Made by a program: the position numbers and the translations under genes
Notes under the pieces: model-generated
The model's database searches: none
The model's input: the letters and a program-made list of their open reading frames with translations, nothing else
What the model was told of the DNA's origin: nothing
Part shown: piece after piece, positions 32,600 through 41,573 of the stretch
How the letters are laid out: every line of letters begins with the position of its first letter
Position numbering within the stretch: position 1 is the first letter of the stretch
Source of the DNA: JAJPHF01 sp035293805
Lineage (GTDB): Bacteria; Chloroflexota; UBA6077; JAJPHF01
Assembly (NCBI GenBank): GCA_035293805.1
Contig: DATGMD010000063.1
Span: forward strand, 1 to 64,000
Direction of reading: 5' to 3'
DNA length: 64,000 bases

Positions 32600-33988
32600 A
32601 TGCTGGCGCGACCACCGCGGCGGCTCTCGATGGGACGACTCCGCCGCGCGCTCTCGCTCGGGACGGCGCTCCCCGCGCTCCTGTTGGCGCTCGCCCTCGG
32701 CCTCGGCGTCGGCCCGCCGCCCCGCGTGGCTGCTCAGGCCGGCCTGAAGGGCGGCGCCGCCAGCTTTAGCCGCGACGTGCTCCCAGGCGGCCTCACGCTG
32801 CTCGTGGAGGAGCGCCCCGGCAGCGGCCTGGTGGCTGTGAACGTGGGCGTGCTCGCGGGCGCGCGCTACGAGCCGGACGACGCGGCCGGCGCGGCGCAGT
32901 TCATGTCGCAGCTCTTCCTCGACGGCACGCCGTCGCGTCCGTCGCGGCGCGACGTGTTGGGCGCGATCACCTCGCGCGGCGGCGATCTGAACGTCGACGC
33001 CGGCTGGGAGCTGGTCAGCCTGTCGGCCGAGATGGCCAGCGAGGACGTCGACGTCGCCCTCGACGTGCTCGCCGACCTGCTGCTCAACTCCGCCTTCGCG
33101 CGCGACCGCTTCGAGGCCGAGCGCACGCTGATCTTGCAGAACTTGGTCGAGCGCGCGGACAATCCCGCCCGCCTCTTCTCCGACGTGGCCTATGCGACCG
33201 CGCTCGGCGAGCCCGACCTGCGCCACGTCCCCGCCGGCAGCCCGGACACCATCAGCAGCCTCGCCTACGACAATCTCCTGCGCTACCGCGCGGCTCAGGT
33301 CGTCGGCGGCAACACGATCGTCGCCGTGGCCGGCGATGTGCGCCGTGACGACGTGCTCCCCCGCGTCCAGCGATACTTCGCGGCGCTGCCGCCCGGCCCG
33401 CGCCAGCAGCCCCGTCCGTTGCCGCGGGTGGTGCCGCCCCCGCTCGTCACGCGCGCCGCGGGCAGCGAGCAGTCCAACGTCGCGGTGGCCGCGCGGACTC
33501 CCGGCGTCGAGTCCGCGGACCGCGCGGCGCTCGTGGTCCTCTCAGGGCTGCTGGGTGGGGGCGGGCAGCGGCTTTACACGGAGATCCGCGACAAGCGCGG
33601 CCTCGCCTACGTCGCCGGCGCCAGCCTCCTCCAGATGCCCGACGCCGGCGTGCTGCTCGCCTACGCGGGCACCGAGCCGGGCAATACCGACGAGGTAGCC
33701 GACCTGCTCCGCGGCGAGGTCGAGCGGCTGGTCGATGAGCCTGCCAGCGACGACGAGGTCGCCCACGCCATCTCCTACTTCGTCGACGGCCAGATCGTGG
33801 ACCTGGAGACCGACTCGGCGCGGGCCGGCGACCTCGTGCGGCGCGAGTCGCTGTACGGCACCGCCCCGCCGCGCGAGTATTTTCTGGAGATGATTCGCGA
33901 GGTCCGCCCTGCCGACGTGCAGGCCGCGGCCCGCCGCTACCTCACGCCCGACCGCCTCACGACCGTCATTCTCGGCCCCGACCAATAG
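32600..33988 (+). CDS. Exported M16-family peptidase-like protein without the zinc motif
   Basis: A 462-residue M16B (PqqL/processing peptidase) fold protein with an N-terminal signal segment (LGTALPALLLALALGLGVGP, then VAAQA). At the place of the HxxEH zinc site it reads AAQFMSQLFLDGTPSRP, so the histidines and glutamate are gone. The C-terminal half retains LYTEIRDKRGLAYVAGAS, the R/Y substrate-binding motif of the non-catalytic subunit. It lies 46 nt upstream of a complete active M16 gene. The pair probably forms a heterodimeric exported peptidase. Confidence 0.9.
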   Translation: MLARPPRRLSMGRLRRALSLGTALPALLLALALGLGVGPPPRVAAQAGLKGGAASFSRDVLPGGLTLLVEERPGSGLVAVNVGVLAGARYEPDDAAGAAQFMSQLFLDGTPSRPSRRDVLGAITSRGGDLNVDAGWELVSLSAEMASEDVDVALDVLADLLLNSAFARDRFEAERTLILQNLVERADNPARLFSDVAYATALGEPDLRHVPAGSPDTISSLAYDNLLRYRAAQVVGGNTIVAVAGDVRRDDVLPRVQRYFAALPPGPRQQPRPLPRVVPPPLVTRAAGSEQSNVAVAARTPGVESADRAALVVLSGLLGGGGQRLYTEIRDKRGLAYVAGASLLQMPDAGVLLAYAGTEPGNTDEVADLLRGEVERLVDEPASDDEVAHAISYFVDGQIVDLETDSARAGDLVRRESLYGTAPPREYFLEMIREVRPADVQAAARRYLTPDRLTTVILGPDQ

Positions 33989-34034
33989 GCCGGGGGACCG
34001 GGCCGTGCCAGACCATCCTAAGGAGCGAGCGCCT

Positions 34035-35405
34035 ATGTGGACGTTCACGCGCACCGGTCGTCGCTCTCTGCCGCTCGCGCTAGCGCTGCTCATGGCCCTC
34101 GTGCAGCCGGCCGCGCGGCCGCCCGGACCAGGCCCCGCCTCGCTCCACCCGGCGGCTGTCGCGCTCGCCCAGGACGAGGAGCCTGGCGTCTACCGCGCCA
34201 CGCTGCCCAATGGCATTGTCCTTGTCACGAAGGAGCGGCCCGATGCGGAAGTCGCGGCCCTCAGCATCTACGTGCGCGGGGGCTCGCGCAACGAGGACCC
34301 CTCGACGGTCGGCGCCGCCCACTTCATGGAGCACATGTTCTTCCAGGGCACGCCCACCCGCCCGAACAGCGCCGCCATCGACGACCCGATCACCGAGCGC
34401 GGCGGCTGGCTGAACGCCACGACGGCCTGGGAGGGCATCACCTTCTTCGGCACGGTGCCCAACTCGGCCTTCGACGTGCTGCTCGACACGCTCTCCGACA
34501 TCCTGGTGAACTCGGTATTCGCCCCCGACGCCCTGGAGAAGGAGCGTCGCGTCGTGATCGAGGAGCTAAATCGGAGCCTCAACAACCCCAACGCCTACGC
34601 CTTCGAGACCTACGCCAAGACCGTCTTCGCCGACCACCCCGCCCACCAGATGCCGGGCGGCGACCGCAGTACCGTCCGCACGGTGAGCCGCGACACGCTG
34701 CTCGCGTTCCGCGACCGCTTCTTCCGCGCCTCCAACCTCGTGGTGGCCGCCGTCGGCAACCTCCACCACGAGGAGGTCGAGGCGCAGGTGGCCGCGGCGT
34801 TCGCCAACATGCGCGACGGCCCGGCGCCCACGTTCACGCCATCCCCGCGGCCCGCGGCGAAGCTGCGCGTGGAGCGGCTGTCGGTCGGGGCCAGGCAGGC
34901 CCAGATCATCCTCGGCTGGCCCACGGTCGGCACCGACAGCCCCGACCGCTACGCGCTCCAGGTGCTCGCCTCGGCGCTCGGGTCGAGCGGCCAGGTGCTC
35001 GCCGCCGACCTGCGCGACCGCCTGGGGCTCGTCACCCGCGTCGACACCGGCTACTGGGAGTTGACCGACGTGGGCACCTGGCTGATCGCCGCCGCGGCCG
35101 AGCCAGACAAGGTCGACGATGCGGTCGCGGGCATGCTCGATCAAGTGCGGGCCGTTCGCGATACCCCGCTCGATCCCGACGAGCTGGCCAACGCCAAAGC
35201 CTACATTCGGGGCAGCGACCGGCGCGGCCTGGAGCGCTCCATCGATCAAGCGCAGGACCTGTCCACCGGCATCGCCCTCGGCAACTACCAGCCGCTGGAT
35301 GAATACCTCGGCCACATCGCGGCCGTCACCGCCGACGATGTCCAGCGCGTCGCCCGCACCTACCTCGACCCCGACAACTACACCCTCGTCGTCCTCGGCC
35401 CCTAG
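34035..35405 (+). CDS. Exported M16-family zinc peptidase (active subunit)
   Basis: The ATG at 34035 with AAGGAG 9 nt upstream gives 456 residues starting with a signal peptide (SLPLALALLMALVQPAAR). The inverted zinc motif HFMEH is present in VGAAHFMEHMFFQGTPTRP, with the third ligand region at VIEELNRSLNNPNAYAFE. Two M16 half-domains are complete. It acts in the cell envelope as the catalytic partner of the preceding HxxEH-less protein, presumably degrading or processing exported peptides. The substrate is unknown. Confidence 0.92.
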   Translation: MWTFTRTGRRSLPLALALLMALVQPAARPPGPGPASLHPAAVALAQDEEPGVYRATLPNGIVLVTKERPDAEVAALSIYVRGGSRNEDPSTVGAAHFMEHMFFQGTPTRPNSAAIDDPITERGGWLNATTAWEGITFFGTVPNSAFDVLLDTLSDILVNSVFAPDALEKERRVVIEELNRSLNNPNAYAFETYAKTVFADHPAHQMPGGDRSTVRTVSRDTLLAFRDRFFRASNLVVAAVGNLHHEEVEAQVAAAFANMRDGPAPTFTPSPRPAAKLRVERLSVGARQAQIILGWPTVGTDSPDRYALQVLASALGSSGQVLAADLRDRLGLVTRVDTGYWELTDVGTWLIAAAAEPDKVDDAVAGMLDQVRAVRDTPLDPDELANAKAYIRGSDRRGLERSIDQAQDLSTGIALGNYQPLDEYLGHIAAVTADDVQRVARTYLDPDNYTLVVLGP

Positions 35406-35537
35406 CGCGCCCGGCACAGCGTCTGACCGGTCGGCGCCAGGTGGGGGCGGGTTTCATACCGGACCGCAACCGGCTATAGAATCCTGCGGCCGCACTCGAT
35501 GGCGGCGTGCTGAGAGCGTCGGCTCCCGCATCCCTCC

Positions 35538-35572
35538 CCCTCTCCCCCTGGGAGAGGGCCGGGGTGAGGGCC
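35538..35572. repeat. CCCTCACCCC / GGGAGAGGG dispersed repeat
   Basis: CCTCTCCCCCTGGGAGAGGG followed by CCGGGGTGAGGGC is one unit of the family also seen at 18.1, 38.4 and 44.5 kb. The CTCTCCCCCTGGGAGAG core is palindromic. Confidence 0.75.
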
Positions 35573-35660
35573 CGTCCCGGTCGGCCAACCGCCCGGCTGC
35601 ATCGTGTATCACCCGTCTGAGCCGGACGCCCGCCCCTCGCCAATGCATTCATAGTAGATA

Positions 35661-35926
35661 GGCCGCGAGGCGCGCCGGAGAGCGCCCGCTATCTCGCGCG
35701 ACGTGGTCGCCTATCTTACGCCGTACACGCCTCCCCCGCACCCGCCGCCCGCGCCCGGCCCGGGGCCTCGCCCCGCCGGCCCGGCCCGCGGCAGGCCCCG
35801 GGGGAGTATCGTACGGGGCAAACGATGCGACCTTCCGCGCCCGAGGAGCACGCGCAGACCCGCGCCCGGCCTAGCAGTTAACCATCCGGTAAAGGAGCAT
35901 CGTTTGACCGTTCCTCGGAGAAACTC
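35661..35926 (+). repeat. 260-bp repeat, copy A (inverted relative to copy B at 44204-44471)
   Basis: The sequence from GGCCGCGAGGCGCGCCGGAG to TGACCGTTCCTCGG is present again, in reverse orientation, at 44.2-44.5 kb with scattered differences. Shared blocks include ATCTTACGCCGTACACGCCT, GGAGTATCGTACGGGGCAAA and AGTTAACCATCCGGTAAAGG. Within the repeat AAACGATGC and GCATCGTTT form an internal inverted repeat about 70 bp apart. Confidence 0.85.
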
Positions 35927-36047
35927 CGCCGCAACATCGTGGCGCGCACCCCGGGGCGACAGTGTGGCGGTTCGCATTGACACGCGCGCGCCGACTGCCT
36001 ACACTACCGCCGCGTGCTCGGCTCGACCCGATACCTGGAGGCAGCTC

Positions 36048-37166
36048 GTGCGCCGTGGCGATTGGCAGCAGGCGCTCAGCCTGCTCGGCGTAATGATGGC
36101 GTGGCTCGCGGCGACGGCCTGCGCGCCGACCAGCGGCCGCGGGGTGCCCGCGCCGCTCCCCGCGACGCTCGCGACGGCGGCGCAAGCGGCGGCCGCAGCC
36201 GCGGGGACACCTGGCGCGGCCGCCGCGACCGGGGCGACGGCGGCGCCCGAGGCGCTGCCCATTCGCGTCGGCTACGCGGCCCCCAGCGCGGCGTTCCTGC
36301 CCGTCTGGATCGCGCAGGATGCCGGCCTGTACGCCAAGTATGGCCTGAAGGCCGATCTGGTGAATCTCGGGCCGAACGTCGCCGCGCCCATCATGGCTGG
36401 CGAGGTAGACGTGGTGCAGGCGGCCGGGCCGGGCGTGTTCGCCGCCAACTTGCAGGGCGGCGACACGGTTTGGTTCATCGTCTCCGTGAACAAGCCAGTG
36501 CTCCAGCTTCTCGCGCGGCCCGAGATCGCCAGCCCCGCGGACTTGCGCGACCGCGCCGTCGGCGTGAGCGCCCGCGGCACCTACACCGACCAGTGGATGA
36601 CCTACGCCCTGCGCCACCTGGGCCTGGAGCCCGGCCGCGAGGTGACGGTGCTCGCCACCGGCGGCCCGGCCGAGAGCGTCGCCGCCGCGGCCAGCGGCCG
36701 CGTCGAGGCGATCATCATGGGTCCGCCCTCCAACCTGCGCGCGCTCGACGCCGGCCTGAAGCTGCTGCTCGATCTCACCACCCTCGACGTGTCCTATCCC
36801 GCCGGCGGCGTGGCCACCAGCCGCAAGGCGCTGGCCGAGAAGCCCGACCTACTGCGCCGCTTCGCCCGCGCCTACGTCGAGGCAATCCAGGTCTACCGTG
36901 CCGACCCGGCCCTCTCCCAGCAGGTGCTCGCGCGCTACACCAACACCGAGTCGCCCGCCGACCTGGCCGAGTCCTACCGCGCCTTCCGCGACTACACCGA
37001 GCCGGTGCCGCTGCCGCGCCTGGAGGCGATGCAAACGGCGCTGGAGCTGATGGCGCCCGATCTGCCGCAGGCGCGCGACGCCAACCCGCGCGACTTCTAC
37101 GACGACACGATCATCCGCGAGCTAGACCAGAGCGGCTTCATCGCCTCCCTCGGCAAGGCGCCATGA
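36048..37166 (+). CDS. NitT/TauT-type ABC transporter substrate-binding lipoprotein
   Basis: A GTG start at 36048, with TGGAGG nearby, gives 372 residues opening with RRGDWQQALSLLGVMMAWLA and a lipobox ending ATAC; longer in-frame sequence upstream lies in repeat DNA. The mature part begins after an Ala-rich linker: IRVGYAAPSAAFLPVWIAQD, AGLYAKYGLKADLVNLGPNV, then MAGEVDVVQAAGPG and RDRAVGVSARGTYTDQWM. The gene overlaps the next ATPase gene by 4 nt. There is no permease gene in the pair. Confidence 0.9.
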   Translation: MRRGDWQQALSLLGVMMAWLAATACAPTSGRGVPAPLPATLATAAQAAAAAAGTPGAAAATGATAAPEALPIRVGYAAPSAAFLPVWIAQDAGLYAKYGLKADLVNLGPNVAAPIMAGEVDVVQAAGPGVFAANLQGGDTVWFIVSVNKPVLQLLARPEIASPADLRDRAVGVSARGTYTDQWMTYALRHLGLEPGREVTVLATGGPAESVAAAASGRVEAIIMGPPSNLRALDAGLKLLLDLTTLDVSYPAGGVATSRKALAEKPDLLRRFARAYVEAIQVYRADPALSQQVLARYTNTESPADLAESYRAFRDYTEPVPLPRLEAMQTALELMAPDLPQARDANPRDFYDDTIIRELDQSGFIASLGKAP

Positions 37167-38350
37167 TTCGCATCGAAGGGCTGGCGAAGACCTTTGTAGC
37201 GGGCCACGGCCAGGTGCGGGCCGTGCGCGACCTCGACCTGGAAGTGCGTCAGGGCGAGTTCTTCGTGCTGCTCGGGCCGAGCGGCTGCGGCAAGACCACT
37301 ACCCTGCGCTGCGTCGCCGGCCTGGAGCGGCCCGAGCGCGGCCGCATCACGATCGGCGACCGCCTAGTCTACGCCGGCGACCGCCGCCTCGCCCTCGGCC
37401 CCGACGAGCGCGAGGTGGGCATGGTCTTCCAGAGCTACGCCATCTGGCCGCACCTGACCGTCTACGACAACGTGGCGCTCCCCCTCGTCCACGGCCGACG
37501 CAAAGTGCCGAAGGCGCAAGTGGCCGAGCGGGTGCTGCGCGCCCTCAACCTCGTCCACCTCGACGGCCTGGAGCGGCGCGGCGTCACGCAGCTCTCCGGC
37601 GGCCAGCAGCAGCGCGTCGCGCTAGCGCGCGCGCTCGCGCTGGAGCCGGCCGTCCTTCTGATGGACGAGCCGCTGTCCAACCTCGACGCCAAGCTGCGCG
37701 AGGAGATGCGCGTCGAGCTGAAGGCGCTCACTCGGCGTCTCGGCGTCACCACCCTCTACGTCACCCACGACCAGCTCGAAGCGCTGACGATGGCCGACAC
37801 GCTGGCCGTCATGGCCGCCGGCGCCGTGCTCCAGCAGGGCGCCCCCGAGGCGGTCTACCGCGAGCCCGCGACCCGCTTCGTGGCGGGCTTCCTCGGCCAG
37901 ATGAACTTCATCCCCGGCAGCGGCCGCGAGGACAGCGCCGGCACCTGGACGGTCCGCACGGCGATGGGCGACCTGCGCTGCCAGCGGACGCCCGGCCTCG
38001 GGCCGGGAGACGCGGTCGTCGTCGCCATCCGCCCTGAGGAGATCGAGCTAGCCGCCGGCCCGGCACCCGTCCCCGTCGTGCCCGCCAGTGCCGCGCCCGC
38101 CGCGACGGCCGATCCCACCGGGGACGGCGCGGCCACGGACGACGCGACGGTCGTGCCGGCGCGCGTGGCGGCTCGCCTCTTCCTCGGCGACGCGGCGCTG
38201 TGCAAGGTGATCGCCGCCGCCCAGGTCGAGCTAGTCGTCAAGACGCGCGCCTCGCTCGCCCTCGCGCCCAACACCGTCGTGGCGCTGCGCCTCCCCGCCG
38301 CCGCCTGCCGCGCCCTCCCCGCCGCCGAGCCCGCCCCCGCCCGCGCCTGA
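37163..38350 (+). CDS. ABC transporter ATP-binding protein with TOBE domain (PotA/FbpC-like)
   Basis: A 395-residue ATPase starting at the ATG overlapping the upstream stop codon (ATGA). Walker A is GPSGCGKTTTLRCVAG, the Q-loop is in MVFQSYAIWPHLTVYDN, the signature is LSGGQQQRVALARAL, Walker B is VLLMDEPLSNLDAKLREEM and the switch is LYVTHDQLEALTMAD. Residues beyond about 240 form a TOBE/OB regulatory domain, with a 35-residue Ala/Pro-rich insertion. This class serves iron, polyamine or sugar importers, not NitT-type ones, so the pairing with the preceding binding protein is mixed. No permease is present. The gene is followed directly by hairpin repeats. Confidence 0.92.
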   Translation: MIRIEGLAKTFVAGHGQVRAVRDLDLEVRQGEFFVLLGPSGCGKTTTLRCVAGLERPERGRITIGDRLVYAGDRRLALGPDEREVGMVFQSYAIWPHLTVYDNVALPLVHGRRKVPKAQVAERVLRALNLVHLDGLERRGVTQLSGGQQQRVALARALALEPAVLLMDEPLSNLDAKLREEMRVELKALTRRLGVTTLYVTHDQLEALTMADTLAVMAAGAVLQQGAPEAVYREPATRFVAGFLGQMNFIPGSGREDSAGTWTVRTAMGDLRCQRTPGLGPGDAVVVAIRPEEIELAAGPAPVPVVPASAAPAATADPTGDGAATDDATVVPARVAARLFLGDAALCKVIAAAQVELVVKTRASLALAPNTVVALRLPAAACRALPAAEPAPARA

Positions 38351-38363
38351 CGCCCCGGCACCA

Positions 38364-38519
38364 CCCTCACCCCGGCCCTCTCCCACGGGGAGAGGGAGTA
38401 GACGCGCCCTCACCCCAGCCCTCTCCCAGAGGGAGAGGGAGCAGGACGGGCGCCCCGCCCGCGTTGCCTCTCCCCCTGGGAGAGGCCGGCCGAGGGCGGC
38501 GAGGCCGGGTGAGGGCGTC
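38364..38519. repeat. Three units of the CCCTCACCCC / GGGAGAGGG dispersed repeat
   Basis: Units start near 38364 and 38406 in one orientation, and a third, near 38467-38519, runs in the opposite one (GCCTCTCCCCCTGGGAGAGG leading to GGGTGAGGGC). They fill the gap after the ABC ATPase stop codon and could act as a terminator block. Confidence 0.75.
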
Positions 38520-38597
38520 CCCGTCTCCCAGGCTTGGAGCGCCGCGCCGCCGCTGCCTATACTGCCCCCAACCAGATCGCGCGGCGAGGAGGCGGCG

Positions 38598-39680
38598 ATG
38601 AGCGAGCCCACGACAGCACCAATGGCGGGCGGAGCCGGGCGTCCCCCCGTGCGCTTCGGCATCTTCGACTGGATCGACGAGCCCCCCGGCGCCGACCTGG
38701 CCGCCCTGTACGACGGCCGCCTGCAGATGCTGGAGTACGCCGACACGGCCGGCTTCTACTGCTACCACCTCGCCGAGCACCACTGGACGCCCCTGTGCAC
38801 CACGCCCTCGCCCAACCTGTTCCTCGCCTCCGCCGCGCAGCGCACGCGCCGCATCCGCCTCGGCCCGCTGGTCTACCTCCTGCCGCTGTACAATCCGCTG
38901 CGGCTGCTGGAGGAGATCTGTATGCTCGACCATCTCAGCCACGGACGGCTGGAGGTCGGCATCGGTCGCGGCGCCTCGCCCTACGAGCTAGCGCCCTTCC
39001 ACGTGGCGATGGACGACGCCCGTCCCATGTTCGACGAGGCGCTGACCCTCCTGGTGCAGGGGCTGAGCACCGGCGAGGTCCACTTCGACGGCAAGCATTA
39101 CTCATTCAACGACGTGCGCGCGGTGCTGCGCCCGCGCCAGCAGCCCTACCCGCCGCTCTGGTATCCCACCAACTACAGCCGCTCGGTCGCCTGGATCGGA
39201 GAGCACAATTTCAGCACAGTTTTTGGCTCGCTCTTCCCTTCGCTCGAGGCGACGCGCGAGCAGTTCGAGCTGTACAACGCCCAGCGCGCCGCCCACGCGG
39301 GCCAGCCGGGCCGGCTGAACGGCCACGTCGCCAATCCCTGCTACGGCCTGGTGCGCCACGTCTACGTGGCCGAGACGGATGCGCAAGCGCTCGCCGAGGC
39401 GCGCGTCGCCTACGATGCCTTCCAGGACAGCTTCGCCTACCTCTGGCGGCTCCACGACGACGAGCGCCTGACCCAGCGCGGCGACTGGGAGTCGTTCCGC
39501 GCGCAGGGCGGCATCTACGTCGGCGCGCCGGCCACCGTGCGCGCGCAGCTGCAGCACGCGCTAGAGGTGACGGGTGGCAACTACTTCGCCGGCGCCTTCG
39601 CCTTCGGCAGCCTGACGCCCGAGCAGACGCTGCGCTCGCTGCGCCTGTTCGCCGAGCAGGTCATGCCGGCGTTCCGCTGA
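38598..39680 (+). CDS. LLM-class (luciferase-like) flavin-dependent oxidoreductase
   Basis: A 360-residue TIM-barrel monooxygenase of the bacterial luciferase superfamily, using FMNH2 or F420. GAGGAGGCGGCG precedes the ATG. Landmarks are VRFGIFDWIDEPPGADLAAL, FYCYHLAEHHWTPLCTTPSP, AAQRTRRIRLGPLVYLLPLY, MLDHLSHGRLEVGIGRGASP and QTLRSLRLFAEQVMPAFR at the end. A conserved histidine pair (AEHHW) is near the start of the barrel. The gene stands alone between repeat blocks, so the substrate cannot be inferred from context. Confidence 0.9.
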   Translation: MSEPTTAPMAGGAGRPPVRFGIFDWIDEPPGADLAALYDGRLQMLEYADTAGFYCYHLAEHHWTPLCTTPSPNLFLASAAQRTRRIRLGPLVYLLPLYNPLRLLEEICMLDHLSHGRLEVGIGRGASPYELAPFHVAMDDARPMFDEALTLLVQGLSTGEVHFDGKHYSFNDVRAVLRPRQQPYPPLWYPTNYSRSVAWIGEHNFSTVFGSLFPSLEATREQFELYNAQRAAHAGQPGRLNGHVANPCYGLVRHVYVAETDAQALAEARVAYDAFQDSFAYLWRLHDDERLTQRGDWESFRAQGGIYVGAPATVRAQLQHALEVTGGNYFAGAFAFGSLTPEQTLRSLRLFAEQVMPAFR

Positions 39681-39857
39681 GCCGCCCGGCCGCTCGCGCC
39701 CGCCGACGCGCCCCGAGACGGGACCCCGCGCCTGGTGCTATCATGCGGCTGGCACAGACACTGCTAAAATTGTGAACAGACGCCGCCACGGCTCCCGCCG
39801 CGCGCCCGCCAGGCCGCGGTGAGGCGAAGCGGTGCTGCGTCGGAGAAGGAGGCTCCC

Positions 39858-40169
39858 ATGCGGGCCCTGGTTCTTGGCGCATCCGTCCTGGTGGCGGCGC
39901 TCGGCGCCGCGGCGCCCGTCGCGCAGGCTCAAGTGATCTTGCCGCCCGGCGTCGCCGTGCCCCCCCCGGCGCCCATCGGCACGCCGCCCTACGGGTACTT
40001 GCCCTCGCCGTATGGCCTCTACGGGATGGTGCCCCCCTACGGCAGCACCGGCCAGCCCAGCAGCGTTGTGTGTACCGACCCGCAGAGCGGCCAGCAGCTC
40101 ATCATTCCTAGCGCGAACGTCTTCCCGGCGATCGCCAGCACCTGCGTGCCGTCCGGCCCAGGCCAGTAG
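39858..40169 (+). CDS. Small exported Pro/Gly/Tyr-rich protein
   Basis: A 103-residue protein with GAAGGAGG upstream of its ATG. The signal peptide is MRALVLGASVLVAALGAAAP with cleavage around VAQAQ. The mature part is rich in Pro, Gly and Tyr (PPYGYLPSPYGLYGMVPPYG) and ends with a segment holding two cysteines (VVCTDPQSGQQLI and STCVPSG) that may pair. I do not recognise a family. A surface or cell-wall role is only inferred from its composition. Confidence 0.75.
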   Translation: MRALVLGASVLVAALGAAAPVAQAQVILPPGVAVPPPAPIGTPPYGYLPSPYGLYGMVPPYGSTGQPSSVVCTDPQSGQQLIIPSANVFPAIASTCVPSGPGQ

Positions 40170-40209
40170 CACCGCCCATCCGGCGATTCGCGGGCGTCAG
40201 CAGGCGTAG

Positions 40210-40230
40210 GGCCGGGGCTCGTCCCCGGCC
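40210..40230. terminator. CTCGT-loop hairpin between convergent genes
   Basis: GGCCGGGG-CTCGT-CCCCGGCC is a perfect 8-bp stem preceded by GTA. It lies between the stops of the small exported protein and the convergent substrate-binding protein gene, and belongs to the hairpin family also at 16.1, 49.9, 58.9 and 59.0 kb. A bidirectional terminator role is plausible. Confidence 0.6.
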
Positions 40231-40316
40231 GCTCCGCGGACGCGCCTGCACTGGCGCGGCCGCCAGCGCGCCTGTCCTCTCGTGTCACCCACCTGGTCCA
40301 GCCATCCGCCGCTGCG

Positions 40317-41573
40317 CTACCGCGCGGCGGCGAGCTGGCGCCGCGCCTCGTCGAGCGGCCCCCGCGCCACGAAATCCTCGATCTTCAGGTTGTCGGGCAC
40401 CGGCCCGGCCAGGCGGGCGATGTCCGTCATGTTCAGCCAGGCCGCGTCCGACGCTGTGCCGTCGGTAGACCAGGTGTCGAGCCCGAGCGCGTAGGCCGCG
40501 GCCGCCACGTCCGGCTCCAGGCCCAGCCACTCCTCCAGTAGCTGCACGCTTTCGTCGCGGTTCGCGCGCGCGTAGGCCAGCCCCCGCAAGCCCGCGCGAA
40601 TCGTGCGCACGACCACGTCGTGGCGCTCGTCGATCGTCCGCTGCGCCGCCGCCAGCCCGATCCAGGCCACGTCCACCTCGCGCGAGATGCGCCCCAGCTC
40701 GTGGTGCCCCGCCGCCTCGGCCTTCAAATCGAACGGCGAGCCCAGGATAGCGCCGGCGAGCTGGCCCGCATCCAACCCGGCCAGCCGCGACGGCGAGCTA
40801 GGGATCGGCAGCAGGCTCACGTCGTCCGGCGACACGCCATTGCGTTGCAGCACCACGCGTGTCTCCCAGTCGGTGAAGTCGAGGTGCTGGTTGATACCGA
40901 CCACCTGGCCGCGCAGATCGCCGAAGTCCCGAATCTCGGGGCGCACCATGAGGCGGTGCTGCGGCCGCACGGCGAACGCCATCAGCGCGCGCAGCGGCGC
41001 GTCGTGCTGGACGGCCGCCTGGCCCGGCGAAGTCATGTCGAGGCTGAAGTCGACGTCGCCCGAGAGCAGCCCCGCGACGAGATTCGTGGGCAGCATCTGC
41101 ACGAAGGTCGGCGCCAGGCCCTCGGCGGCGAAGAAACCCTCGTGGTCTGCCACGTAGGCTGGGAACCAGCTCAGCGACGGCGCCGGGTAGCCGAGCGTGA
41201 TCGCGTCCGTGCGCTCGGGTGCGGCCGGCGGCGCCGCGGCTCCCCCTTGCGCGGGCGGCGCGGCGCCGCTCGCCGCCGGCGGAGCCGCCGCTACCGCAGC
41301 CGGCGCGTTGGCCGCGGGCGCCGCCCCGGCCGGCGGGGCGCCGTCGGCCGGGGCCCCGCGGCCTGGCTGAACGGCGCCGGCCGACGCCGGGGCACCCGGC
41401 TGGGTACCCGCGACCGGGGCCGCGGTGGGCGCGCAGGCCGCTGCCCAGGCCAGCACCCCGACGAGCGCCAGCAGCCAGGGCCAGCCGCCCCGCCGGCCGC
41501 CGGGGGGCCGCGCCCCTGCCGCTCGCCCCGTGTCCGCCACGCGCGGCCCATCCCAACGCATCCCGCCAGCCAT
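40317..41573 (-). CDS. NitT/TauT-type ABC transporter substrate-binding lipoprotein
   Basis: A 418-residue binding protein starting at an ATG with GGAGGAGGGC upstream. The signal is WPWLLALVGVLAWAAACAPT, a lipobox with cysteine, followed by an unusually long (about 70 residues) Ala/Pro/Gly-rich linker. The mature domain opens with ITLGYPAPSLSWFPAYVADH and has LSGDVDFSLDMTSPGQAAVQ and LRGQVVGINQHLDFTDWETR. It lies downstream of the ECF41 sigma factor gene on the same strand, after 199 nt, and has no permease or ATPase partner. Confidence 0.9.
   Translation of the reverse strand: MAGGMRWDGPRVADTGRAAGARPPGGRRGGWPWLLALVGVLAWAAACAPTAAPVAGTQPGAPASAGAVQPGRGAPADGAPPAGAAPAANAPAAVAAAPPAASGAAPPAQGGAAAPPAAPERTDAITLGYPAPSLSWFPAYVADHEGFFAAEGLAPTFVQMLPTNLVAGLLSGDVDFSLDMTSPGQAAVQHDAPLRALMAFAVRPQHRLMVRPEIRDFGDLRGQVVGINQHLDFTDWETRVVLQRNGVSPDDVSLLPIPSSPSRLAGLDAGQLAGAILGSPFDLKAEAAGHHELGRISREVDVAWIGLAAAQRTIDERHDVVVRTIRAGLRGLAYARANRDESVQLLEEWLGLEPDVAAAAYALGLDTWSTDGTASDAAWLNMTDIARLAGPVPDNLKIEDFVARGPLDEARRQLAAAR

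Larger units (their letters stand above)
35406..36047. other. Long intergenic region carrying dispersed repeats
   Basis: The 642 bp between the peptidase and the substrate-binding protein hold a CCCTCACCCC-type element at 35538-35572 and copy A of the 260-bp inverted repeat at 35661-35926. I see no convincing gene in it; the long open frames are by-products of high G+C. Confidence 0.6.

Noticed and set aside
35661..35926. A small protein shared by both 260-bp repeat copies (VAYLTPYTPPP and SIVRGKRCDLPRPRST segments)
   Set aside because: Both copies keep an open frame, but with Pro/Arg-rich composition, no ribosome binding site and indels in the middle; DNA-level similarity explains it.
36014..37162. 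A long Arg-rich N-terminal extension in frame with the PotA-like ATPase
   Set aside because: It is the shadow of the overlapping binding-protein gene; the ATPase has its own ATG in an ATGA overlap.
37163..38350. Complete iron or polyamine importer
   Set aside because: No permease gene is present on either side; calling a full transporter would be unsupported.
39721..39780. Sigma-70 promoter (TAAAAT at 39765-39770) for the small exported protein
   Set aside because: A -10-like hexamer is present but no -35 element at an acceptable distance could be seen.
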